DNA of 25,118 nucleotides from Aureococcus anophagefferens. Lineage: Eukaryota; Sar; Pelagophyceae; Pelagomonadales; Pelagomonadaceae. The translations under genes were made by a program, and so were the position numbers. The stretch is taken from positions 242,833-267,950 of the forward strand of contig NW_008705578.1 of NCBI RefSeq assembly GCF_000186865.1, in the 5' to 3' direction. The stretch's first letter is position 1. Each line of letters starts with the position of its first letter. Below are positions 1-8,582 of this stretch, piece by piece. The notes under the pieces were generated by a model. The model ran no database searches, had not been told where the DNA came from, and worked only from the letters and a program-made list of their open reading frames with translations.

Positions 1-1300
1 GCGCGCGTCCAGGCGCGGCTCCGGCCCGGAACCGCCCTCCAAAGGCGCACAGACGACCCGCGGAGCGAACGCGTCGCCCCACGCGCGCCTCGGGTCACCC
101 GCGCCCTCGGCCCCGGCTTCGGCCGGCCCGTGGCGACCATCTGGCCGCCCCACGCGTGTCGCTCCGGTCGCGGCCCGCGTGGCAGACCCGGGCGCGACCC
201 AGAAGCACGGCGACGGCGCCGGTGGCGTGCCAGGCGGCCGCCAGCATTTCCTCTCTCTGGACGAAGGTCGTCTCGGCCCTGGCCTCGGCCGGCCCGTGGC
301 GACCACGCGGCCGCCCCACGCGTGCCGCTCCGGTCGCGACTCGCCCGGCGGACCCGGGCGCGACCCACGAGCACGGCGGCGACGCCGGCGGTGCCGCTGT
401 GGCCTGTGGGCTCGGCCGCGTGGCGCCTGCTGCCCAAATAGGGGGTCTGATGCCTGGCCCGAGCGGCCGCGGCCTTACAGAATGAATCGACACCAGCGCC
501 GTCGCTCGCGCCGGCAGGTCACTGCTCCGACCGGGAAAGAGACGCGTCGACTCGGCCTTCGCGGCGGCCGCCTGGGCCCATGCCGCGTCCGCGCCGGCCC
601 TCGTGGAGGCTGGCCCACGTCCCCCGAAGGCCGCGAGCGTGGCGGCGGCGAAATTGAATTTTGGAAAAACGCGCGCCGCGCGTCCAGGCGCGGCTCCGGC
701 CCGGAACCGCCCTCCAAAGACGCACAGACGACCCGCGGAGCGAACGCGTCGCCCCACGCGCGCCTCGGGTCACCCGCGCCCTCGGCCCCGGCCTCGGCCG
801 GCCCGTGGCGACCATCTGGCCGCCCCACGCGTGTCGCTCCGGTCGCGGCCCGCGTGGCGGACCCGGGCGCGACCCAGAAGCACAGCGACGGCGCCGGTGG
901 CGTGCCAGGCGGCCGCCAGCATTTCCTCTCTCTGGACGAAGGTCGTCTCGGCCCTGGCCTCGGCCGGCCCGTGGCGACCACGCGGCCGCCCCACGCGTGC
1001 CGCTCCGGTCGCGACTCGCCCGGCGGACCCGGGCGCGACCCACAAGCACGGCGGCGACGCCGGCGGTGCCGCTGTGGCCTGTGGGCTCGGCCGCGTGGCG
1101 CCTGCTGCCCAAATAGGGGGTCTGATGCCTGGCCCGAGCGGCCGCGGCCTTACAGAATGAATCGACACCAGCGCCGTCGCCCGCGCCGGCAGGTCACTGC
1201 TCCGACCGGGAAAGAGACGCGTCGACTCGGCCTTCGCGGCGGCCGCCTGGACCCATGCCGCGTCCGCGCCGGCCCTCATGGAGGCTGGCCCACGTCCCCG
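1..1300. repeat. 675-bp GC-rich tandem repeat, about two units
   Basis: Sequence from position 6 recurs at 681, that at 131 recurs at 806, and that at 605 recurs at 1280, always with an offset of 675 bp and only scattered substitutions. Each unit also contains an internal, more diverged duplication of about 166 bp (around 121-237 and 288-403 in unit 1). The window opens inside a unit, so more copies may lie to the left. Because 675 is a multiple of three and the DNA is extremely GC-rich, long open frames exist on both strands (one spans 179-1870). I see no recognisable domain in any of them and treat the block as non-coding. Confidence 0.85.
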
Positions 1301-1301
1301 C

Positions 1302-1515
1302 TGGCTCCGCCGCCGCCGCGCTCGCGGCCTCTGGGAGGCGTGGGCCTGCCTAAGGGCGCGGGTGACCCGAAGCGCGCGCGAGGCGACATGTTCGCTCCGC
1401 GGATCGTCCGCGCGCCTTCGGAGGGCGGTTCCAGGCCGGAGCAGCGCCTGGGCGCGCGGCGCGCAGTTTTTTCATCGCCAGCTCCGCCGCCGCCGCGCTC
1501 GCGGCCTCCGGTCGA
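1302..1515 (-). repeat. Inverted partial copy of the 675-bp repeat
   Basis: After the second unit breaks off near 1300, the sequence continues as a diverged reverse complement of roughly 600-780. For example, the stretch around 1410-1470 (ggagggcggttccaggccgg) is the reverse complement of the unit-1 stretch around 690-720. The direct unit end (1280-1300) and the inverted start (1302-1347) therefore form a long imperfect hairpin. The inverted copy ends around 1510, where a different, more protein-like sequence begins. Confidence 0.7.
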
Positions 1516-1517
1516 GG

Positions 1518-1772
1518 GTCCTCGAGGCTTTCGCGATCTACGGCGAGGACGCCCACGACGCGGCCCCGCCGACGCACGCGGAGCTCACCCGGTGGCTCGG
1601 AGGCGGCGGGCTCTCCGGCTTGGACGAGGACCTCGCCGCGCTGCTGCCGCACGTCCTCGTGGCGACACTCAGCGAGTGGGCCGCGCGCGAGCGCCCGACG
1701 ACGATCGGCGTCATGTTCCCGGACGCGACGCGCGGCGGCTCGGAGGGTGGGTCGGACGACGGGCCGGCCTGA
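1518..1772 (+). CDS. Possible protein-coding fragment of unknown function
   Basis: Just past the inverted repeat one frame becomes protein-like: balanced acidic and hydrophobic residues, including the stretch ELTRWLGGGG and later TLSEWAARERPTTIGVMFP, ending at a stop at 1770-1772. I do not recognise the family. No start codon can be assigned because the repeat abuts the upstream side, so this may be the last exon or a truncated remnant. A second plausible open frame follows at about 1773-1890, which would need an intron or frameshift to join. It could equally be a chance open frame in GC-rich DNA. Confidence 0.3.
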   Translation, partial: VLEAFAIYGEDAHDAAPPTHAELTRWLGGGGLSGLDEDLAALLPHVLVATLSEWAARERPTTIGVMFPDATRGGSEGGSDDGPA

Positions 1773-1911
1773 TCGACGCGTGGAGGCGACGCCGTCGGGT
1801 CCATCGTCCTCGCGGACGCGGGTCAGGCCACGGAGCCCGGCGCGAAGACCGGGCTGAGCCTCCGGGCTAGAACCGAGCCGGGCGACACGGGCGGAGATTA
1901 TGGTCGCGCGC

Positions 1912-2307
1912 CTACGCGCCCTCTAGGCGGCTCCTCAACCGCGCGGCGGCCTCCGTGCCGCGCCGGCTCGCGCGCGCGCCGGCAAGCCGCGCGACGGCGC
2001 CCAGGCCGCCGCGCACAGCGGCGACGACCCGCTGGAGGCCGCGGGGCGCCGCCGCGCGCGGCGGCGCCAGCGCCTCGGCGGCGCCCTCCGCCATCCTCTC
2101 GGCCGCAGCCGAGAGGATGACAGTGGCGAGGTCGCCGCGCCAGTCGGTCTGCGGCACCGGCTCCGGCGCCGCCAGCGCCGGCGCTGGCGCGAGCGCCGGC
2201 ACGGGCGCCGGCGCCGGCGAGGCGTGCGCCTGCTTGCGGCGCTGCCGCCGCGGCGCGGCGGCCGCGCCGTCGTCGGCGCCGGCGCCGGCGCCGCGGGCGC
2301 GCTTCAT
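1912..2307 (-). CDS. Hypothetical Ala/Pro/Arg-rich protein
   Basis: This is an open frame of about 131 residues from the Met at 2305-2307; an in-frame Met also exists at 2350-2352. It has a basic start (MKRARG), a Pro-Ala low-complexity stretch, then an Arg/Ala-rich helical half with ILSAAAERMAEGAAEAL. No domain is recognised. A perfect 12-bp inverted repeat at 2092-2119 lies inside it, so both strands read ILSAAAERM there. Coding status is uncertain because high GC alone produces frames of this length. Confidence 0.3.
   Translation of the reverse strand: MKRARGAGAGADDGAAAAPRRQRRKQAHASPAPAPVPALAPAPALAAPEPVPQTDWRGDLATVILSAAAERMAEGAAEALAPPRAAAPRGLQRVVAAVRGGLGAVARLAGARASRRGTEAAARLRSRLEGA
2092..2119. 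repeat. Perfect 12-bp inverted repeat, 4-nt spacer
   Basis: The arm CATCCTCTCGGC (2092-2103) is followed by CGCA and then its exact reverse complement (2108-2119). The function is unknown. It may be a hairpin, or simply a codon coincidence within the minus-strand open frame. Confidence 0.6.
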
Positions 2308-2352
2308 GCTCTCCGGATGGCGATCAGGTTGCTTGAAGGCATCGAGGTGCAT

Positions 2353-3724
2353 TCTTGAACCGAGGGGGCCCTCTCCGGCAGCCGATGGTCGATCCGAGCG
2401 GCTCGACGCGGGCCAGCGTTCGGCCCGGCGCCTGGGCTGCCGCTACCGCCGCGAGAGGCCCGGGCGGCCTCGTCGCTCGCCCTGCTGACCAGCGCCGCGG
2501 TGTCCTCTGACGACTGCAGCGAGCTCTGCGGCGGCGGGCACCTCTCCGGCGGCGGCGGCGGCTGCGACGCGCGGAGCGTCTGGCGCTACGCTTCGTTGGG
2601 GCCGGCGGCCGCGGCGCTGGGCCGCGCCGCGGCGGCGTGGGGCGGCCGCTGGGCGAGGCGTACGAGGTGGGGCCGCTCGCGGTGCGCAGGCGCTGCCCCG
2701 CGCGCGCAGCTGTGCTCGGGCTAGGCTCGGCGGCGCGTGGGCGGCCGGGCGGCGGTTCGCGCGGAGCGGCGCGGCGTCGGGGCCTCGGAGAGCCCCGTGT
2801 ACGGTCTTGGGCGACGCGGCCGCAGCTGGTCAGGTGCGTGGGGACAGGGCGCAGGTCTCGGGCCTCTGCCCGTCCCTCTCTCGCCGTGCCGCCCTTCCCT
2901 GTTCTTTTTTCGGCTGTTCCCTTTGTAGGCGGGTGGGTCCGCTGTCGCCAGGATGGCAGGTGGAGACGCGCGGTTTCTCTGGTGCTGCGTGGGCCGATTT
3001 GCGGGGCGTCCTCGAGCCGGCCGCGGATATGGTTACGGGCCGGATTGACACTCGGACAACACCAGGGTTTTTTTTCGCACTTCGCTTTTCCCAGCCTCCG
3101 GTTTTTCTCCCTGTCGGGTTTTCCCGGGGGCGGGGTTTTTCAGCGTCGTGTTTTCGCCCAGTCCTCTGGAAGCTCTTCCCGGAGGGTGCGGTGGCCTCGT
3201 CTTCCCAGCCTCGTGTCAAAGGACAAGGCTGTAGCTGACAAAGGGGCGGTGTCAATCCGGTTCCGCATCGTCAACGAGCTGCTCCTCAGAGCACGATGTC
3301 GCAACGGCGGTCCCAGGTCGCGGACCTCGAAGTCCCGGCTGCGTACGGGCCGTATCGGGCGGGGATCCCCTCTGAGCGGCGGCGAACCGAGAAGGCCGCT
3401 CAAGCGAAAGGCGGGCGCCGGGGGGAACGCAGTTCTCTGACCCTGACGGCGGCGTCGGCGCGGTGTCTAGAAACCTCGTGCGTTCTGGCCGTGTCCGGCG
3501 CCAATGCTGGATGGAAAACCGGACCCGCCCTGAGTATGGCATGTCCGCGCGGGCCGCGAAGCGAGTCCACGGACTGCGAGTGAGCCCCCGCGCGCCTGGC
3601 CCCTCGGAGCTAGATGCCGGCCCGACCGCCCGTGGCGGTCGCGGCTAGGCTTGGAGTCCCAGTGCCGCGAGGCCTGGTGCCGCAAACCCCCCGGGTAGGC
3701 CCTCTAGCTGTTAACCTCTCCTAG
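2353..3724. other. Unassigned region, no recognisable gene
   Basis: No domain is recognised on either strand. A plus-strand open frame of 267 residues (2637-3440) and a minus-strand frame of 141 residues (2830-3255) exist but look compositional. From about 2880 to 3200 the GC content drops and T-rich runs appear. An exact 12-bp inverted repeat (CCGGATTGACAC at 3040-3051 and its complement at 3249-3260) brackets about 220 bp of this T-rich sequence and could mark a small mobile element, but no target duplication is evident. Confidence 0.4.
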
Positions 3725-3924
3725 CCTAGCACCAGCCTCGGCAAAATTCATCGGCAGCCCCGGGGCCGACGCCATCAGCATCGGCGTGCGCGCGGTGGCC
3801 CGCCCGCGCCTCCGTGTTCTTCGACGCGGCCACGGGGTAGGACGCGTGCGTCGCGTCGTGGAAGACCGCCTCTGGCGAGCCAAAGAAGGGTCGCCCGCCC
3901 GCCGCGCGCTGCCCGCGGACCGCC

Positions 3925-5089
3925 ATGGTCTGCGGGTGTAAGTGCCACTGCGACTGCTGCAACTACTTGTGCGGCGTCTGGGAGATCGAATACCGCCCGC
4001 GCGTCCCCGCGGCGTCTCTCGCGCGTGCGCGCGGCGCCGCCGAGACCCGCCTCGCCGCAGGCTCCGGGACGTGTCGATCCTCGTCGTGTTCACGGCGACC
4101 GTGGGCCTCGTCTTCGCCATCGCGGGCATCGCCGTGTTCCCCTTCCAGCCGTCCGTCGTGTCCGGCGTGCTCTGCATGGGCGCGAGCCTGCTGAGCCTCG
4201 CGGCGGCGTTCACGACGCTCTGCTGCTGCCAGCAGAAGCCCGGCGGCGCGCACAACGCGGCGCTCATGTGCATGGTCATCCAGCTCATGTCGGTGGCGTC
4301 GCTCCTCTACGCGGGCCAGGGCACGTCCTGGGACTTCTGCGGCGACACGACGGACTGCTACTACATCACGACCCAGGTGCCCTGCAGCGACGGCGCGCAG
4401 GAGAAGTGCTGGGCAGGGCAGGACAAGAGAGCGAAATTCCAAACTTCAAAGCCTCATATCTCGGCCGTTTTCCACTCGTTTTGGCTGATTTTTGGACGAG
4501 CGATCATCTCTTGGAACGGTCTCGAAGCGTGGATGCTTTTTCCGTGACGCGCGCGCGCGGAACACTCACGTTGAAGCGACGTTGCATCTCTCTTGTCCTG
4601 CCCAGGTGCTGGGAGAAGAACCCGTACGACTTCCTCCGCGGCGACGTGCCCACGCGCAAGCGCTGCGACCCGAAGACGTCCTACTTCTGCTACGACCGCA
4701 TGCCGACGGACGTGTCCATCGACATCGACTCGAACGGCTTCGAGGCCTACATGGAGGACCTCTACCTCAGCGACCGCCTCGAGTCCTGCTCCGACTTCGA
4801 GGTCCTGGACGACCAGAACATCAACGACGTCGTGTCCGTCGCGATCGAGTTCGGCGGGCCCTACAAGCGGAACTGCGAGGACTACTGGCACGACTGCGGC
4901 GACAAGTCCAAGTCGACGGCCCAGACCTTCTGGGGCTTCGACGACCGCGACGACTGCATGAAGTACTACAAGAAGATGGGCAAGATCTGGCCCCTGACGT
5001 CGACGGGCCTCATCATGACGGGCGCCGTGGGGCAGGCCATCTTCTCCTTCCTCCACATGTACTACGCCGTCGCCGCGACGAACCTCTAA
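3925..5089 (+). CDS. Tetraspanin-like four-pass membrane protein, with introner
   Basis: Proposed exons are 3925-3968, 4061-4405 and 4606-5089 (873 nt, 290 residues). The first exon gives a Cys-rich start (MVCGCKCHCDCC), probably palmitoylated. Helices are visible at about residues 20-41, 47-69 and 80-98. A Cys-rich hydrophilic loop of about 160 residues follows, then a fourth helix near 260-284. That is tetraspanin topology, but I see no CCG motif, so family membership is inferred. Intron 1 (92 nt, GT...CGCAG) is the least certain boundary; a donor at GTGCCA (3955) would also keep the frame. Intron 2 (4406-4605, exactly 200 nt) is a transposon-derived intron. It splits the AAG codon of EKCW, and its removal joins two strongly coding exons. 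The stop lies 8 bp from the stop of the convergent PDZ-like gene. Confidence 0.8.
4414..4605 (+). mobile_element. Introner element 1 (192 bp), forms an intron
   Basis: The element ends are inverted repeats: left CAGGGCAGGACAAGAGA (4414-4430), right TCTCTTGTCCTGCCCAG (4589-4605), 16 of 17 positions paired. It is flanked by an exact 8-bp target duplication, GTGCTGGG (4406-4413 and 4606-4613). The GT of the left duplication serves as 5' splice site and the terminal CAG of the element as 3' splice site, so splicing restores the pre-insertion coding sequence. This matches the published mechanism for introners in pelagophytes and prasinophytes. The body is about 85% identical by eye to the element at 24827-25019. 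Confidence 0.93.
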
Positions 5090-5097
5090 GGCGCGTC

Positions 5098-5778
5098 TTA
5101 CGGGGCCGCGGGCCGCTCGACGACGAGGATCGCGGGCCGCCGCTCCTGGTCCATGCGGTTGCTCGCGACGGCGCCGAGGACCTCCTCGAACGTCCGCGGC
5201 GGCCGCGCGTCGAGGTCCGCGCCGAAGACGAAGCGGAAGAGCCGCGGCCGCCCGATGCCGCCGCCGAGCAGCTGCCACGTGGGCATCTCCATCTGCTGCT
5301 TCACGGCCGTCGTCGCGCGGAGGATGTCGCCCGGCAGCACGCCCGCGGCCTCGGCGTTCGAGCCCTCGCCGACCGCGCCGACGACGATGATCGGCGCGCC
5401 GTTCTTGTCGTCGCGCTCCTCGAGGATGACGCCGCAGGGCACGGGCACGTCGATGGCCAGGAGCTCCGCGGCCGCGTCCGTCCGCGGCTCGAAGAAGCAC
5501 TCCGTGTCCGCGATCGTCCAGTCGGGGCTCGCGATGGGCAGCACGACGGAGAGGCCCTTCGACGGAGCCGGCGCCGGCGCGGCGCCCGCCTCCGGCGCGG
5601 GCATGGCCTCCATGTCCGCCGCGATCTCGCGCCGGAGCCGCGCGGCCTCGGCCCAGAGCGACGCGGCGTCGTCGCCGCCGCCGGCCCGGAGAAGCGTCGG
5701 GGGGCGGCGCGACGGCGGGTGCTGGAAGAAGCCTGTCGCGGTCGCGAGGAGCGCGAACCACGAGAGCCGCTGCATCAT
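5098..5778 (-). CDS. Plastid-targeted PDZ-like domain protein
   Basis: The protein has 226 residues from the Met at 5776-5778. The N-terminus (MMQRLSWFALLATATG, then FFQHPPSRRPP) is a signal peptide followed by Phe and a basic, Pro-rich stretch. That fits the bipartite plastid leader of secondary algae, where Phe follows the cleavage site; this is inference from the motif. Residues about 41-60 form a helix with LWAEAARLRREIAADMEA. A PDZ-like fold is suggested at about 115-165 by GVILEE, IIVVGAV and then GSNAEAAGVLPGDILRATTA, the usual pattern of a PDZ domain around the 'aGl.pGD.I' turn. No protease domain is visible, so this is a stand-alone PDZ protein, perhaps an adaptor. Longer readings from upstream Mets add only a basic, non-hydrophobic extension. 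Confidence 0.75.
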   Translation of the reverse strand: MMQRLSWFALLATATGFFQHPPSRRPPTLLRAGGGDDAASLWAEAARLRREIAADMEAMPAPEAGAAPAPAPSKGLSVVLPIASPDWTIADTECFFEPRTDAAAELLAIDVPVPCGVILEERDDKNGAPIIVVGAVGEGSNAEAAGVLPGDILRATTAVKQQMEMPTWQLLGGGIGRPRLFRFVFGADLDARPPRTFEEVLGAVASNRMDQERRPAILVVERPAAP

Positions 5779-6011
5779 ACAACGGTCGTGTGTGTGGCTT
5801 CTGTGTCGGTCTGTCAGCTGTGTGGCGGCTGTCGGCTGCGTCGGCGCACGACGCCGGCGGAGACGCAAGGGCTCGTCGGCCGCAGTGGGCTCGAGATATT
5901 TACTTCATCTTGCACTCACTCACGGACGACGTCCCAGCCCCTAGACCTCATCTTGTACGTATCACGGAGGCCCGGATCGAGGCAGAGTTACCTTCGATGT
6001 GCGTCGAACCT

Positions 6012-6671
6012 TCACGAGATGACGCAGTCGCCGTCCTCGGGCTCGGCGTCGTTGTAGCCGCAGATGGGCGCGATGTCGTCGTAGGGCACGGTCTTGACCG
6101 GGATGGTCTTCAGGAGCGGGTTGAGCACGCGCGTCCGGTACGCCTCGAGGTCCGCCTTCGTCGCGGCGATCGCGGAGAAGGAGAGCCGTTTGCCGCCCTG
6201 GAAGGGCTTGGTCACGGCGAAGCCGAAGATGGATTTGTCGAGCTTGCGGATCAGCTGCTCCTCGAACTCGGCGAGCGCGTCCTTCTTGTCGACCTCGACG
6301 CAGTAGAGCCAGAGGAGCGCGCCCGGCGGCAGCGCCTTCGCCGCGACCTTCTTGCGGATGGGCACGGCGTCGTCGTAGACGACGTGGCCCTGGGCCAGCG
6401 CCGGCGCCTGGGCGAGGATCTCGCTGTAGGCGACGGCGTCGCTGTCCGTGGAGAAGAGCATGACCGCGAGCCACGTCGGCCCGTCGCGCGCGACCGCGAT
6501 CCACTTCCAGCCCGGCGCGTCGGCCTCGAAGGTCTCCCAGAGCTTCTCCATGGGCGCCGCGAAGGCGGCCTCGTCGCCGTTGGCCTTCCACTTGGCCACG
6601 TGCAGGATGCGGTCCGTGGCGTCGATGAAGCAGTCGCCGGCGCCCTCGTCGTCGCCGGCGTCGATCACCAT
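6012..6671 (-). CDS. Unknown protein with C-terminal CaaX box
   Basis: The protein has 219 residues from the Met at 6669-6671 and ends in DGDCVIS. The last four residues, CVIS, fit a CaaX prenylation signal, and a terminal Ser usually favours farnesyl; this predicts a membrane-attached cytosolic protein. The body seems to have two related alpha/beta halves (about 22-110 and 115-200, each with strands such as WKWIAVARDG or ALLWLYCVEV followed by helices). This might be a duplicated ferredoxin-like or dimeric alpha-beta-barrel fold, but I do not recognise a family. There are no catalytic motifs and no membrane segments. It lies upstream of and codirectional with the PDZ-like gene (233-bp gap) and is divergent from the permease gene. 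Confidence 0.7.
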   Translation of the reverse strand: MVIDAGDDEGAGDCFIDATDRILHVAKWKANGDEAAFAAPMEKLWETFEADAPGWKWIAVARDGPTWLAVMLFSTDSDAVAYSEILAQAPALAQGHVVYDDAVPIRKKVAAKALPPGALLWLYCVEVDKKDALAEFEEQLIRKLDKSIFGFAVTKPFQGGKRLSFSAIAATKADLEAYRTRVLNPLLKTIPVKTVPYDDIAPICGYNDAEPEDGDCVIS

Positions 6672-7055
6672 GCGGCTCGGGTCCTAACAAGCACGTCGGT
6701 GACGACCTTTCATTGTTTTCCCAGTCAAAAACTCTCGAAAATCGTCACGACCGCAGGACGCTGGGAGGGCTCGCCCGCAGGAGGGATCCGCGGCGCATGC
6801 CGCGCGCCTTCTTCTTCTGCTCCATCGCCGCCATGTCCTTCGCGGACCACGCGCCGCAACAGGGAGAGCTGGGTGGATGACACGACGTCGAGGATCACGG
6901 GGCTGGCGGATACAAAAGTCGTTGTTTACCCAGGAGAGAACTCTCCTCACAGCTCACGGTTTGGGGCTGCCCTTGAAAAAAAAGGCGTCTGCGTTCCCCA
7001 ACACATGGCGCCTCGTCGTTCGGGTCGCCGTTGAGGTAGCCGTCCCAACGCTCGG
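6672..7055. other. Divergent intergenic region, possible shared promoter
   Basis: It separates the start of the CaaX-box gene (-) from the permease-like gene (+). It is less GC-rich than its neighbours. It holds a 16-bp palindrome with a 2-nt centre (AGGAGAGAACTCTCCT, 6932-6947), which could be a regulatory site. On the minus strand a 29-residue frame starts near 6834 (MAAMEQKKKARGM...). It might be a stray exon but has no supporting context. Confidence 0.4.
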
Positions 7056-8531
7056 ATGGCGCCGTCCTGGCAGTGGATCGCCGTGGTGCTTCTGAACACG
7101 ATGAATGGCCCCGGGTTCGTGACGCTGCCCCAGGCGGGCCGCGACGCGGGCCCCGGCGTCGTGGTCGCGGTCATCGGCGGCTTCGGCCTCCTCGCGGCGT
7201 TCACGTCGCGCCGCGCCATCGCCGTCGTCGCGGAGCTCGAGGCGCGGCGCGGCGCCGGCGGCGTCGGCGATTTCGCGTCCATGAGCCGCGACGTCCTCGG
7301 CGCTCGCGCGGCGGCCGCGGCGGCGGCGGCGTGCGTCGCCGCGCTGCTGGCCTGCGGCCTGGCGCAGATCATCCTGTGCGTGCAGCTCGCGGACGCGCTC
7401 GAGCTGCGCGCGACGGGCGTCCGCTGCGCCGTGGCGCTGCGCGCGCCGGCCGCGGCCGCGGGGCCCCGCGTCGACGTCGGCTGCCGCCGCGCCGACGAGC
7501 CGCGGCCGGGCCCGGCCGTCGAGCTGAGCCGCGGCGTCGCGCTCACGCTGGCCCTGTGCGCCTACGCGGCGCGCCTCGCGAAGGACGCGGCGGCCGTCAA
7601 GGCCAAGGACGACCGCGCGGTCGAGAAGCGGCGGCGGCTCGCGGCGGCGCCCCAGTGCGTCGGCGCCGCGTGCTTCCTCGGCGCGGCGCTCCTGTTCCCG
7701 CGCTTCGTCGCGCGGCGCGGCGCCGCGCGGGCCCTCGGCGACGTCGCGGCCGTCGGCCCGAAGCCGGCCGCGGCGCTCGCGCCCGTGTGCTTCAACTTCG
7801 CCTTCGTCCTCGCCGTGCCGGCCCTCGCGGCGAACGGCGGCGCGGCGCGCGCGCGGCGCGGCTCCGACGCCGCCGTCGCCGCCGCGACTTTGGCCTACGC
7901 GGCGCTCGCGGCGCTCGGCGCGGGCGCGGGCGCCGCGGAGCCCCACGTCGCGTTGGCGATGGCGCGGGGGGGCGACGCGGGCGACGCCTTCGGCGTGTTC
8001 CTGCTCTACGTGTCCCAGCTCGCGGCGATCGAGACCTACCTCGCGGCCGCGGCGCGCGCGCTCGACGTCTTCGGCCCGCGGAAGTGGGCCCTCGAGGGGC
8101 CCGTCTGGCTGCTGGCATGCGCGTCCAAGGATTCGGGCGCCTTCGGCCTCGTCGTCGACTGGACGTCCGTGCTCCTGCTCGGCCTCACGAACTTCTCGCT
8201 CCCGCTCGCGCTCGACGAGGCGCTCGGCTACCCGAAGCTGAAGCGGAGCTCGTCGTCGGACCTGCTCCTGCTCGGGGCCGCGGCGGCGCCCCGGTCCCGG
8301 TCGCGCGCCGCGTCACGCGTCGCCTTCGTCGCGGCGACGGCGGCCTTCGTCGCGCTCATCGCCGCGCGCTGCGGCGCGCCCGAGGTCGTCGCCGCCGCGG
8401 CCGCGCTGGCCGTCGCCGGCCGGCTCCTCGCGCGGCCCCGGGGCTTCGCGCCGGACACGCCGACGTCCGCCGCAGACGCCCGCCAGTTCGAAGGCGCGTC
8501 GCCGCGCGCGCGCGTGACTCTCGACGGGTAA
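7056..8531 (+). CDS. Amino-acid permease-like (AAAP superfamily) transporter
   Basis: The protein has 491 residues in one uninterrupted exon. The first helix carries LLNTMNGPGFVTLPQAG, resembling the TM1 'N...G.G...LP.a' signature of amino acid/auxin permeases (SLC36/SLC38 type). There are about nine to eleven Ala-rich hydrophobic segments, with Arg/Lys-rich loops such as KAKDDRAVEKRRRL. The segment PVCFNFAFVLAVPAL occupies the position of the usual 'f.y..h..vP.l' helix. The expected role is proton- or sodium-coupled amino-acid transport across plasma or vacuolar membrane; the substrate cannot be read from sequence. The first helix starts almost at the Met, so an upstream exon might be missing. 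The C-terminal 50 residues are hydrophilic. The next gene starts 51 bp downstream on the same strand. Confidence 0.65.
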   Translation: MAPSWQWIAVVLLNTMNGPGFVTLPQAGRDAGPGVVVAVIGGFGLLAAFTSRRAIAVVAELEARRGAGGVGDFASMSRDVLGARAAAAAAAACVAALLACGLAQIILCVQLADALELRATGVRCAVALRAPAAAAGPRVDVGCRRADEPRPGPAVELSRGVALTLALCAYAARLAKDAAAVKAKDDRAVEKRRRLAAAPQCVGAACFLGAALLFPRFVARRGAARALGDVAAVGPKPAAALAPVCFNFAFVLAVPALAANGGAARARRGSDAAVAAATLAYAALAALGAGAGAAEPHVALAMARGGDAGDAFGVFLLYVSQLAAIETYLAAAARALDVFGPRKWALEGPVWLLACASKDSGAFGLVVDWTSVLLLGLTNFSLPLALDEALGYPKLKRSSSSDLLLLGAAAAPRSRSRAASRVAFVAATAAFVALIAARCGAPEVVAAAAALAVAGRLLARPRGFAPDTPTSAADARQFEGASPRARVTLDG

Positions 8532-8582
8532 ACATCACATTGTTGAACCATCTTGTGAAACTGGCATATCGAGAGCATTATT

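Noticed and set aside
641..680. Possible third introner, because GCGAAATT and TTTTGGA motifs recur near 649-666
   Set aside because: The similarity is limited to a few bases. There are no matching ends, no target duplication, and the stretch is part of the 675-bp repeat.
179..1870. 563-residue plus-strand open frame across the 675-bp repeats
   Set aside because: The unit length is a multiple of three and the DNA lacks A/T-rich stop codons, so all frames stay open. The translation is Arg/Gly/Pro-rich and has no recognisable domain.
3726..3962. Minus-strand open frame with FFGSPEAVFHDATHASYPVAA
   Set aside because: It looks mildly protein-like but has no recognised family and overlaps the start of the tetraspanin-like gene. 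There was not enough to call a gene.
4454..5782. 442-residue minus-strand open frame over the tetraspanin-like and PDZ-like genes
   Set aside because: It overlaps the introner and both genes, and its composition is typical of a shadow frame.
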